Numbered from the stretch's first letter, positions 1-8,107 are shown. The stretch is 11,690 bases of DNA from Euperipatoides rowelli (GCA_003024985.2 PXIH01S0018748.1); one strand, 5' to 3'. Notes: generated by a model from the sequence alone, not told the origin. Program-made: numbers and translations.

Positions 1-156
1 ACCCAGAGTGTCTGAGAATTACCTTTATGATAATGATTTAACATAACTCATGAACCAAAAGTCATATCCACAAACCCAGAGTGTCTGAGAATTACCTTTA
101 TGATAATGATTTAACATAGCCTAACTCTTGAACCAAAAGTCGTATATCCTACACAA
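1..156. repeat. Two-copy tandem repeat, 73-bp unit, cut by window edge
   Basis: The sequence beginning ACCCAGAGTGTCTGAGAATT at base 1 starts again at base 74 and stays nearly identical for about 70 bases. The second copy carries a small insertion (AGCC before TAACTC) and a few substitutions near its end. Further copies may lie to the left of the window. No coding potential is seen. Confidence 0.9.
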
Positions 157-180
157 GCCATTTGCTGCAATTAAACAAAT

Positions 181-330
181 TGCCTTGATGTGCTGTGTGC
201 AACAAAAAGGTCACATGTAGAGACCTACTAATGACATGTAAAAAAACTTTTAGAGTTGATAAAAAGTTTTTTACATGTCATTAGTAGGTCTCTACATGTG
301 ACATTTTTTTGCACACAGCACATCAAGGCA
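181..330. mobile_element. Near-perfect foldback hairpin (MITE-like)
   Basis: Bases 181-251 read as the reverse complement of bases 261-330, with about one indel and one or two mismatches near the middle of the arms. The ends are TGCCTTGATGTGCTGTGTGC on the left and its complement on the right, and the loop is only about 9 bases (around 252-260). A stem of about 70 bp with a tiny loop is typical of foldback-type MITEs. No clear target-site duplication was found: the flanks AAACAAA and AACTCAA are only vaguely alike. If transcribed, it would form a long RNA hairpin able to feed small-RNA pathways, but that is inference. The structure is certain; the transposon class is not. Confidence 0.85.
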
Positions 331-401
331 AAAACTCAATTTCATACATGTGTTGGACAGCAAATCCTTCGTTAGGTACCTTTGGCATTTGTTACTCTAG
401 T

Positions 402-572
402 TTTAAGAACAGTCGACTTTGGTAACAGTAGTTGGCATGCAGCATTCCTTATCGACTTCTGTGGACTACATTGAAATGATAGTCTGACATGCTTCACCGT
501 GTTGAATGATGTTTAACAACGACCTTTAGCATGCAGTAAACTTGCAGTCTCCTTAAACGTCTTCATCCAGTT
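402..572 (-). pseudogene. Decayed helix-turn-helix transposon reading frame
   Basis: Read on the minus strand from about 572, one frame gives NWMKTFKETASLLHAKG, then an in-frame stop, then VKHVRLSFQCSPQKSIRNAA and a stretch containing LPKSTVLK. The order 'W-K-F-K-E-T-G-S / H-x-K-G / V-R-x-S-F-x-R-S-P-x-K-S-x-R / x-S-T-V' is one I know from the N-terminal helix-turn-helix of transposon-derived proteins (a mariner/DUF4817-like type) that occur in many copies in arthropod genomes. The stop replaces the usual short linker, and the frame is lost after about base 402. The expected remainder (second helix-turn-helix half and catalytic region) is absent, so this is a non-functional relic of about 57 codons. 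The family assignment is from memory of the motif, not a search. Confidence 0.6.
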
Positions 573-2500
573 ACTAGATATTTCATTTCACCAGCCATAG
601 CATACATTATGTTTTTTCTTGTATGGACACCATTTTCATTAAAAATACTCTTTGGCACCATCTATTGAACAAAATATGGAGGGGGGGGGGGAGAGAGAAA
701 AGAAAAATCTATGAGTTATTATTTGGATAAGGGGAGGGCGACTTTATGTATTATAACGAGCACATTCTTTTTATTTGTTATTGTGTTGATTTACCGTGGA
801 TGCATTGTTTACTTTCTTAATGCGCCATATTGTTGTTTACTGCTTAACTGTACATTCTCATAATCTTTGTGTCAGCATTTTTTTTATTTCTTGATTACAT
901 TTTCAAATAATTCTAAGAAATTCTATACCTTTACATTCCATCGGCTGTTAAGTCAGATGTCATTTCCTTTACATCCCAATAATTCCACCATTCTAAATTG
1001 ATTGTTTAAAAGTGTAAATACTGTAGATGTAGGCTATTTATTTCCTGTCCTCCATCTTTATATTACTTTAGGATTTAATTTAGCTGAATTTTAAATACTA
1101 TATAGTGTTTTATTTTTTTTTTTAAAAAACCTAACTCAAATTTTAACACGTAGTCTATGGAGAATATTGTTTTGTTTAACGTTCTTTCACTAAACGTCAT
1201 GTTTTCTAACCCCAACGATAACCGGGGTATTGCTGTAGTTTACTTAAACTTAAAACTAATTTCCATATTTTTTTTTTATTAAATAACTTTTATTACTAAA
1301 AATTCAAAATAATAAAAGTCAAATAATTGAAATTGGATTCAATTAAATATTTAATTATTTGTAGTTTTTAGGCTGTGTCTCAAACCGAGTCAGAGCATAT
1401 TGCTGAGTGACTTCGATCCAAGTCACACATTTATATAAAATACTATGACAAAAAATTTTCAATGAAAGTCTTAAAGTTTATTTGATAAAAATAATTGCAC
1501 TATATAATAACATAACAATAGGTAAAATGTCTCTTTTATCATGAAATTTTTTTACAAAGAGATTATAAAAGATGCAATATAAAGCTATTTAAAACGAATT
1601 ATAATGGTAATTAAAATGATAAAACGTGAAAAATCTTTAGTTCACTAAACATTCACTACAAAATAGTTTGAAATTTAGACAATCGTATGGCTCAAGAAGT
1701 CAAATGCAATTCAAAGAAAATATCATTTCAAAAGAATAGCCATAAAAATTTTGAATCGCTACGTTTTAGAATTTTTTAGTTTTGATTTTTAAATTCTGCA
1801 TTAAAATTCTCTTTAAGAGTTTTTATTAGAAATAAATGCATAATAAAATATATAGCATGCAACAGGCAAGATGTCATTATGCGAATGGGAAAGGGATTTT
1901 GGAACTTGTATTTACTGTATGTCCATATATGAAAATCTAGAACAGATATAAAAAAAAACTGAAATAGTAGTTGTTTTTTTTTAAATTTCTTATCAAGAAT
2001 TTAAATTTGCAAAGAGAAATTATATCCAACTAACAGATTTTTTTTAATTATTTTTTTTCTAAATGTTGGCTATAAAAAAAGGCCAGTTATCTTACATTTT
2101 CCCTTACTGTGTCTCGTTGGTTTAAGATATTATTTTTGGTTTTGATTTTTAAAATCTACATTAAATTTTAATTTTAAAAATGTATAAGTTTATTCCTAAA
2201 TGTTTTATAATATTTTTATTAGGCTCCTGAAAGGAAAAATTTTTACAATCGCTTGATAGATCTTGAAAATAATATCACTGTAACCCAAAACTAAATAAAA
2301 TTTCAAACGATCAAGAATATGCTTTGTTATTTCCTATTTTGTGTGCTCAAATAATATACAAATGCTTAATTAACACTTGTATATTTTTTGAGCAGTGAAC
2401 GTGTTAAGTTTATAAAAAAAATAATATAAATTATATTAAAAAAGCAATCCAGATGTAAGTTATAGCCTATATTTTAAGTGTATATCGTTGAATTATTGAA
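573..2500. other. AT-rich stretch with no supported gene
   Basis: About 1.9 kb of AT-rich DNA with frequent stops in all frames. It holds an 11-base G run at 681-691, many poly-A and poly-T runs, a short inverted repeat (ACTTTTATTA at 1286-1295 and its complement at 1310-1319), and one half of a 32-bp dispersed repeat. I see no exon with convincing splice sites and no RNA gene. It is most simply intergenic or long-intron sequence. Confidence 0.6.
1774..2165. repeat. Diverged 32-bp direct repeat pair (1774-1805, 2134-2165)
   Basis: Both copies share GTTTTGATTTTTAAA flanked by TTTTAG or TTTTGG and a CTGCATTAAA or CTACATTAAA tail, about 28 of 32 identical. Weaker similarity seems to continue upstream of each copy. 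The AT-rich composition makes chance similarity easier, so this is a modest call. Confidence 0.4.
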
Positions 2501-2502
2501 CT

Positions 2503-2508
2503 TTTATT
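2503..2508 (-). promoter_or_regulatory. Possible polyadenylation signal (AATAAA) on minus strand
   Basis: The plus strand reads TTTATT here, giving AATAAA on the minus strand about 300 bp beyond the candidate stop codon at 2805-2807. It is a possible 3' end for the minus-strand gene, but AATAAA is common by chance in this composition. Confidence 0.25.
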
Positions 2509-2804
2509 TTCACTATGATTTTTATGTTTTAAAGTAATATTTGGGGGAGGGGCTCAGTTAATGGTCAGGTAGTAATGTCCGTTGACCGGTTAGCAAAATA
2601 ATTACTTTTGCCCATTCCTCTCTTTTCACAACTGGTTTCAAGCGTCTCCCTTTTTGATGTTTTCTTGTTAAATGGCAAATTAAATGCTATTTTTTTATGA
2701 TTAATTTTCAAAGTATAACACGGTTGGGGACAGGTGGGTAGAGTAGGGGTGAATTTAAGTGTACAATAAGTCTGTACCTAGCTAGCTCTTATGAAAGGCT
2801 GTCC

Positions 2805-3156
2805 TCAATGTGCTATAACTATGTGTGAGTGTGGATAATCGCTGGGGTGAGGTCTCTTCTCTTGGCTGTCAGCCTGCTATAAGAAAACAGGCGCAAGGTA
2901 TATATAAAGTATACAAACAAAAGATTTAAAAGAATATATATAAATATTGGTGGTTATCAAGGTAGGAACAATATTTGGACATATGCAATATGAGAGCACT
3001 ATGAGCAAGATTACTATATGTAATCTAATACTATAATATTTTATACTATATAGTCTACAGAGCCTTATTAGTACGGATAGATACCTGTTTCCTGAGAGTT
3101 CCAAATGTCCTGGCATTCACAGGTCGGACATGGGCAGCATGAATGATAGGATCAAT
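2805..3156 (-). CDS. Candidate last two exons of an unknown minus-strand gene
   Basis: Exon 3156-3085 (72 bp) is preceded by a pyrimidine-containing acceptor ending TTTACCTTTAG and followed by CAG|GTATCT. It encodes 24 codons without a stop, beginning IDPIIHAAHVRP and ending FGTLRKQ. The next exon starts at 2876 after a strong acceptor (CCTGTTTTCTTATAG) and continues in the same phase as QADSQEKRPHPSDYPHSHI, with a stop at 2807-2805. The 208-bp intron (3084-2877) is AT-rich with a T-rich 3' end, while both exons are close to half G+C. Matching phase, a 72-bp exon with both splice sites and the composition contrast support a real gene. The encoded tail is hydrophilic and His/Pro-rich, and I do not recognise it. 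Upstream exons were not found with confidence. A competing plus-strand reading (CACAG|GT... to AAAG|GTAAAC at 3122-3162) is weaker. Confidence 0.45.
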
Positions 3157-3635
3157 CTAAAGGTAAACATTATAGAGTTCTACGGGATCAGAATAGTTCA
3201 TATGATTGTAGCACAATTATAATCCATAAGATCTGAGCATGATTACAAGGTAGATAATCCAACACAAAAAATTAGAGGTAATAGAACGAGTCACTGTTGG
3301 TAGTTAGGTAATTTATTATGGAGCTTAGGACGGCTCCATGAAAGAGTTCTATTCTGCTCTTTTTATATTTATTCTAAAGTGGCACGGCTCGTTGACAATT
3401 AACAAAAACAGTAGGCCTAGGCCTATTCCACTAAATTTTTTTAATGCATTAAAAAAAGTTATTTAATAAAAAATAAACTTTAGAATATTTTTTTTAAATA
3501 AATTTATCCGTACTTTTATTTTATAATAATACATACATTTTTTCATAACGAAGGATGTCAAATTTAATATAACATTGATGAAAAAAATTCAAATATTAAT
3601 TTCGAATTTTGACAAATCAATCAGTAAAACAAAAA
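3157..3635. other. Non-coding stretch with short palindromes
   Basis: No supported gene. It contains a 7-bp stem (ATGGAGC at 3318-3324 with GCTCCAT at 3333-3339) and a perfect 14-bp palindrome, TAGGCCTAGGCCTA, at 3412-3425. On the minus strand this would be intron upstream of the exon at 3156. The rest is A/T runs. Confidence 0.5.
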
Positions 3636-3705
3636 TAGTATTTCATTTAACCTTTAACCTTTGAATCATTTAGTATTTCATTTGACCTTTAACCTTTAAA
3701 TCATT
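3636..3705. repeat. Two-copy 35-bp tandem repeat
   Basis: TAGTATTTCATTTAACCTTT at 3636 recurs at 3671 with only two or three substitutions over the 35-bp unit. Each unit itself contains two close AACCTTT/GACCTTT motifs. It is a short minisatellite-like duplication with no coding signal. Confidence 0.85.
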
Positions 3706-4686
3706 TCTCAACCATATTGATGGTTGTAAAATTATTATGTTTTTGTATTGTAAAAGCCTTAAAAAATTCAATAAAAAGATCGACTCATTTTCCTTATTTG
3801 CTTATTGATGGAGAAAAGGTATTTCTTTTCCGTTTTCTAAAAAGGTGTGAGTAAAAGATAATTAATCTTAGATTGTGTTTACATCAGTGAACAAAATCTT
3901 CTCTAATGACAGGAAGACATAAATTAGATATTTTCTTATGGATTGTCTCAAATAGAATTGGTTCAGCTTTTACATACCAATAATTTTTGGTTTAAACCTA
4001 CACTCAATTTTTACATTACTGCTAAATTACACTTAATCTACCACATATTAATCTTGAAAATAGGAGCATTTATTTTATGCTGGATTAGGCTATACATTAT
4101 TAAAATTTCAGTTGGGGGGGGGGAAAAATCAACATTTTGATTTTATAGTATTTTAAACTTGTAAACTCAATTGAAAAGATTTGATCTCCTTTAATTACTC
4201 AAATTAACTTTAATCTTGTTAAAAATTTCATTAATGAAGCAGTTTTGTAACCAGTTTTAAAATGTTGCTATTTCCTGTATGCAAGTAATGCTACATTTAG
4301 TCAGTGTTTCAATCTGCCAAAGGAGGAAGTAATAGTCTAGCTATAAGGAATCAAGCCGACCTCATCAAACTTGACACGTCCATAATCCATTTTAAAAATG
4401 ATCGATTTGCAAAGCACATTATTTTTCTTAATTTCTTGGAATTATTCATTTGATTCATTTTCTTTTATTATTATCAAAGTAGATATTTGAAATTTCCAGG
4501 AGAAAATACGCTTTTCTTAGAACTGTTGTGCATTGTTAATAAATTTAGAAATTTTATTTTGTTTGTTTATACTGTATATTTGTAAAGGATTTTGTAAAAT
4601 AAATACATTTAAAACATTATTTACAGTATTATATTCAGATAAACTTTTTTTTTTTTTAAAATCAATTTGCATTTTTTTAAAGAGTA
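3706..4686. other. AT-rich stretch with no supported gene
   Basis: About 980 bp with no convincing exon. It contains a 10-base G run at 4114-4123 and a small GC-richer patch at about 4310-4390. In that patch a minus-strand acceptor (ATTCCTTATAG) opens about 27 codons, but no good donor follows. Open frames near 3943-4140 (plus) and 4517-4708 (minus) have the length expected by chance and no splice or composition support. Confidence 0.5.
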
Positions 4687-4721
4687 GATAAAAATCATAA
4701 TTTTTCATGAGTTGGTGTTAA

Positions 4722-5122
4722 GAGAGGCGTAGCATGACTGTTTGGTACCCCGGGGCTGAACTTACTTTTGACACCCTCTTTAAAAATATTTTGATAACCT
4801 TTTTTTTTTTTTTTAGTTGTCTGATTGTTTAGTTGACCATCTGTCATTTTGATAAACACTACAACAATGCACCCCCTACCCCAACCAACCCTGCACCCTC
4901 ACACCCCACCCAACTCTGCACCCATGCCTACAACCCTCACACCCAACCCTACACAATCACACCCAACCATGCACCCTCACACCCCACCCTACACCCACAC
5001 TCCACCCCACCTCCCCCTAAAAAAATAAAAATAAAATATTTAAAAAAAAAAAAAAAAAAAATTTTGGCAACTAACCCTGTGGTGGTACCCGGGGTGGGCC
5101 TCACCCCCTTGCTACGCCTCTC
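4722..5122. mobile_element. Non-autonomous hAT-like element, 401 bp
   Basis: The element begins GAGAGGCGTAGCA and ends with its exact reverse complement, TGCTACGCCTCTC, a 13-bp perfect terminal inverted repeat. It is flanked by GGTGTTAA (4714-4721) and GGTCTTAA (5123-5130). These match at 7 of 8 positions, the 8-bp target-site duplication expected of hAT transposons. GGTACC next to a C/G block lies inside both ends (about 4743 and 5084). There is no transposase frame. The interior is a poly-T run, a C-rich minisatellite and a poly-A run. The 113-codon open frame at 4833-5174 is a product of the almost G-free minisatellite and is not a gene. The superfamily is inferred from the target duplication length, since the TIR itself is only loosely hAT-like. 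Confidence 0.7.
4866..5020. repeat. C-rich, nearly G-free minisatellite inside the 401-bp element
   Basis: About 150 bp of variants of CCCTGCACCCTCACACC and CCCTACACCCAACC, units of roughly 14-25 bp. G is almost absent from the plus strand apart from an occasional GCACC. It is bounded by T-rich sequence on the left and A-rich sequence on the right. The strand asymmetry is extreme: C tracts on one strand and G tracts on the other, with potential for i-motif or G-rich secondary structure. It belongs to the transposon's interior. Confidence 0.8.
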
Positions 5123-5130
5123 GGTCTTAA

Positions 5131-5625
5131 GGCTTGTTTATACTTCTATTGTCTGTTGCATGAAAAACAGATAGCTTTTCGTAAGATCACGCTCACTACG
5201 CACTGTCAGGCATGCACTATTAAAAATAGATAACCATTAATCATCATCTGCAATTATTGAAAAAAAAAATCCAACTTTTACGCAAACTTATCCGTTTGCT
5301 CTCTGTTTGTTAGCCATTGTATAAAGTTTTCTAAGTAGAGGCAGCACACTGTTGTTTTTGTTCCGATTGATTTAGTTTGAAAACATCGTATTTGAAAATG
5401 GATTTTCGTAAAGCAGTAAACAAAGTAAAAATAAAATATTTTACATAATACTAGACGTTTATTGCAATTCATTTTAATTAGTTGAAACCCGTCAAAATCA
5501 ACGGTAATTTTTTTTTTGCCCTGAATTTTGTGTCATGTTTGGAACTATGGTAAACAAACACTCCCCCCCCAGCCCACAAAAAAATGGGCATGTCTATTTT
5601 CATTGTCTAAAATGATGGAATTCAA
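5131..5625. other. No supported gene; short low-complexity tracts
   Basis: This stretch holds an 8-base C run (5563-5570) and A-rich tracts. A short plus-strand frame starts at ATGGATTTTCGTAAAG (5398) and runs 16 codons to a stop, with a weak possible donor (AAA|GTAAAA). The minus-strand open frame at 5278-5472 has chance length. I see nothing that can be called a gene. Confidence 0.5.
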
Positions 5626-5630
5626 TTGCG

Positions 5631-5962
5631 CCCCCTTAGCACCCCCATGTGATTGTAGACATCTAAGGTAACACAAATTTCAAATTTGAACTTAATCGGA
5701 AAATTTAAAAAAATTTAGATTTTTGGGGCCCTTAGCACCTCCCATGTGACCACCTAGGACCTTGACTTTTTATATACATATTCTGGACCTCTAGTGTAAC
5801 ACAAATTTCAAATTTCAACTTAAACGGAGCATTTGAAAAAGATTAGATTTTTGGGACCCCTCATGAGACCACCTAGGACATTGACCTTTTAAATACATAT
5901 TCTAGACCTGTACGGGAACATCAATTCCAAACTTCAACTTAATTGGACAAACCATTGGGGAG
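5631..5962. repeat. Three diverged tandem units of about 100-128 bp
   Basis: Units start near 5631, 5729 and 5857. Each follows the pattern CCCTTAGCACC or CCCCTCATG, then CCACCTAGGAC.TTGAC, a TATACATATTCT.GACCT segment, ACACAAATTTCAAATT, and CAACTTAA.CGGA with a final TTAGATTTTTGGG. The first unit lacks the middle ~28 bp and the third is truncated. The array is followed at 5985-6006 by GACGGACACACAGACAAAAT, a tail of a kind often seen at the end of dispersed invertebrate repeats. No open frame persists through the units on either strand. Confidence 0.85.
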
Positions 5963-6138
5963 AAATACAATTTAAAGAGTTCGGATTGACGGACACACAG
6001 ACAAAATTTGTTTTTTAATATAATTAATGCTTAAAATTAAAACCATAACAACTGTTGGAAACAAGAAGATGAATATGATTGGCTATCGTATAGAGCAATT
6101 GAATTTATTAAAGACCCAACCCTCCAGAAAACTATGAA

Positions 6139-6213
6139 CTCATTTATGCATACATTCCCTTTTATGAGACGATTAAACGGATCGAAGATCTGTTCTGTAA
6201 AAGCATAAATGAG
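6139..6213. repeat. 11-bp perfect inverted repeat
   Basis: CTCATTTATGC at 6139-6149 is the reverse complement of GCATAAATGAG at 6203-6213, with 53 bases between. It could be the ends of a very small element or chance; no target duplication is evident. Confidence 0.5.
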
Positions 6214-6229
6214 CCTCATTACCTTGCTC

Positions 6230-6556
6230 TTTGAAAATACACTAAGTTTTGGCATTGGAAGAATTTCCCAAGTCTAAGTTTAGAGACAATTTTGGTACTT
6301 CCATGTTAATTTTGTCTGGCCCCTTTAGTTCTGGGAACACTGTGTTATATCTTGGTGGCTAGTTCGTTTTGTCAACAGCTATTACGGTAAATTAATAATA
6401 TGTAAATTGATATACCGTATATGAATTTCATTAGCTAATAGTATCATGTCAAATGTTTCCCTATCTGTAAACTAAACCATGAACAATATACTGGTAATGA
6501 AATTAAATTTATTAGTTAACATAGTATAAAAATAATTTACGCTTATCGGGGACTGG
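6230..6556. repeat. Copy 1 of an old segmental duplication
   Basis: From TTTGAAAAT at 6230 to GGGACTGG at 6556 this aligns with 6627-7279. Shared landmarks in order are TTTAGAGACAAT, ATGTTAATT, TTTTGTCTGGCC, AACACTGTGTTATA, GCTAGTTC, ACAGCTATTACG, TATGTAAATTG, AACTAAACCA, ATGAA.TTTATTAGTT and GGGACTGG. The divergence indicates an old duplication. No coding frame is shared. An open minus-strand frame at 6255-6037 overlaps only its left edge and is unsupported. Confidence 0.85.
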
Positions 6557-6626
6557 ATAAAAATCATAAATTTTCATGAGTTGGCGTAATATTATTCATC
6601 TATCACTGCATTCCAACTCGTTACCA

Positions 6627-7279
6627 TTTGAAAATCCAGGAAGTTTTGTTAATCGAAAAATTTTCAAAGTTTAAATTTATAGACAATCTTGGCAGTTGGC
6701 ACTTTTATGTTAATTCACTGGCATAAAATTTTTTGTCTGGCCTTTAGTTGTGGAAACACTGTGTTATACCTTGAACGCTAGTTCATTTTGTCTACAGCTA
6801 TTACGTTAAGTTCAGAATTCAGATTATGTAAATTGGTATATTGAATTCCATAATTGTAGTTATTATAACAATCATACAACGGATTCCTTTCTTATCTCAC
6901 CTCATTCAGATACAAAAGCACATACCGATAGATACACACACACACACACACAAAAAAAGTGTTCTTTCCCCTCGAATCTTATTATGTTGTCTTAATAAAT
7001 ATTCCTTCATTCCAGTCACTCTAGACCAAATTCTCTTCTTTGTCCCTTCCAATCTTTACCGTCTCCTATTCCAACGACCAGACTCATACTCTCTACGAGC
7101 ATTGCCAGCCACATGCTCTTTCGCTGAAATTCATCCATTGGGAAGACGCTTGGACTGCATAGGGACGACTTGAACCCATATACCTAATTGTAAAATAAAC
7201 CAAGAACAATAATCAAATTAAGTGAATGAATTTATTAGTTCACATAGTTTACTAATAATGTTAGAATATCAGGGACTGG
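6627..7279. repeat. Copy 2 of the segmental duplication, with ~300 bp extra
   Basis: This carries the same landmarks as 6230-6556 but is twice as long. Similarity stops near 6885 and resumes near 7172-7184 (TAATTGTAAAATAAACC against CTGTAAACTAAACC). The extra block contains an (AC)n microsatellite at about 6934-6951 and a C- and T-rich segment at 6965-7170. TAATTGTA occurs at 6851-6858 and 7185-7192, one on each side, which could be an 8-bp target duplication, although the left one lies about 25 bases before the clear loss of alignment. No terminal inverted repeats were seen. The 110-codon open frame at 6841-7173 arises from the pyrimidine-rich strand of this block and I do not call it a gene. 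Confidence 0.75.
6934..6951. repeat. (AC)9 dinucleotide microsatellite
   Basis: An uninterrupted run of nine AC repeats followed by seven or eight A, inside the extra block of duplication copy 2. Confidence 0.95.
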
Positions 7280-7940
7280 CTACATGAATGCTTTGGTAAA
7301 TGACTATGCAAAGGAAATTCACACTATATGCATGCCCTTGCTGATACGTTGATATCCTTGAGTTTATGCAATTTTATACCAATTAACATAACCACAAACA
7401 TAATATTAAAGTTGTAGATGGTGATAATATCAATAAAAACATGACCAGTGAATGAAAAAAATTTCATTATTTAAATTAATCACATAACTTATACAAGGAG
7501 AGGCTTATTTTAATAGCAAAACAAAGTCGTTTAATTGATCAGCATATTTCTGCCAGCTGAAAATATGGAGAAATATTTTATTAAGTATAAAAATTTCTTC
7601 TCCAGACTCCTAAGTCGTATGAGAAAATTTTTATCATCTTTGTGCACTTTCAAAACTCCATGTAATAAAATATTTCTCTTAAAATCAGAATGTAGACAAT
7701 GAACCTTTAGTGCTTTTGTGACCACCTGATGTAGACATTATGTGAATACAAAAGTGAGATGTGTAAATTTAGCTGTTCTAGACAATCTGCACTTTTAAAT
7801 CTGAACACTCCTAAAGGCACAGTAAATTATGTAGATAAAACAAAGTAGGCTTTCAGCATGCAGAAGGCATGACAAATCCATTCATGAAATTGCCGAATCA
7901 GACCAATTTTGACGGAGTTGTTCACATTTGAGTGACCTAC
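7280..7940. other. No supported gene; nested inverted repeat at 7568-7678
   Basis: GAGAAATATTTTATTA (7568-7583) is the perfect complement of 7663-7678. Just inside it, TATAAAAATTTCTTCTC pairs loosely with GAGAAAATTTTTAT, giving a possible cruciform of about 110 bp. A 64-codon minus-strand frame over the same bases (7725-7531) has an acceptor-like CTACATCAG before it, but its length is expected by chance and I do not recognise the product. Confidence 0.5.
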
Positions 7941-8107
7941 CAAAAATAAAATCATGTGACATTGAAAAACTAAAGTCATAGGAAGATGGAGTTTGATGTG
8001 TGGAGTCCGAATCTTGAGAGTGCTGAGTCGGTCTGGAAATTTTCTTAGTCTTGTTTTCAGCAGCATCCGAAAAATAAATTTGTCTGAGCGGAAAATAACA
8101 AGTTAGT
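7941..8107 (-). CDS. Candidate internal exon of an unknown minus-strand gene
   Basis: The minus strand reads GCAGTTTTTTTTTTTCAG|ACTAAC at 8107, a textbook polypyrimidine tract and acceptor. A second acceptor (CCGCTCAG at 8084-8086) follows in the same phase. The frame stays open through SDAAENKTKKISRPTQHSQD and SDSTHQTPSSYDFSFSMSHD to a donor G|GTAGGT at 7941/7940. The exon would be 167 bp, entering with one base of a split codon and leaving after one base. The surrounding open frame (8298-7882) is 138 codons, longer than chance predicts here, although its upstream half is helped by the T-rich tract. The peptide is Ser/Thr/Gln/Asp-rich, as in a disordered linker, and no domain is recognised. 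It does not join in phase directly to the exon at 3156. Confidence 0.35.

Larger units (their letters stand above)
4687..6589. repeat. 35-bp dispersed repeat, copies at 4687-4721 and 6556-6589
   Basis: GATAAAAATCATAA followed by a run of T and CATGAGTTGG occurs at 4687 and again at 6556, with about three differences over 35 bases. The first copy ends exactly where the 401-bp transposon begins. The second continues into unrelated sequence and so may show an empty-site-like state. Similarity does not extend further on either side. Confidence 0.75.

Noticed and set aside
2877-3116. 79-codon hydrophobic minus-strand frame, superficially membrane-like
   Set aside because: It reads through the donor at 3084 into a T-rich intron. 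The hydrophobicity comes from AT-rich intron sequence in one frame.
681-4123. G-quadruplexes at the G runs (681-691 and 4114-4123)
   Set aside because: Each is a single run of 10-11 G without the four separated tracts usually required. They look like simple homopolymer slippage.
4310-4345. Minus-strand stretch LDYYFLLWQIETLTKC after an ATTCCTTATAG acceptor
   Set aside because: No acceptable donor before the stop, and the plus strand offers an equally good conflicting exon.
4833-5174. 113-codon open frame rich in Pro, Thr and His
   Set aside because: It is the translation of the C-rich, nearly G-free minisatellite, where stops are rare, and it crosses the transposon boundary into poly-A sequence.
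6042-6206. About 55-codon plus-strand frame without start, containing YDWLSYRAIEFIKDPTLQK
   Set aside because: It looks protein-like by eye, but there are no splice sites at its ends, its length is expected by chance, and no family is recognised.
6037-6255. 72-codon minus-strand frame with a donor-like CAAG|GTAATG and an acceptor-like CTTTTACAG
   Set aside because: The implied intron would be only about 25 bases and no consistent exon chain could be built.
6841-7173. 110-codon open frame on the plus strand
   Set aside because: It begins at a non-ATG codon, passes through the AC microsatellite and a C/T-rich strand that disfavours stops, and shows no recognisable motif.
7110-7180. tRNA gene suggested by GGGTTCAAGTCGTCCC on the minus strand
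   Set aside because: Only a loose B-box resemblance. No A box and no cloverleaf stems could be found at the right distance.
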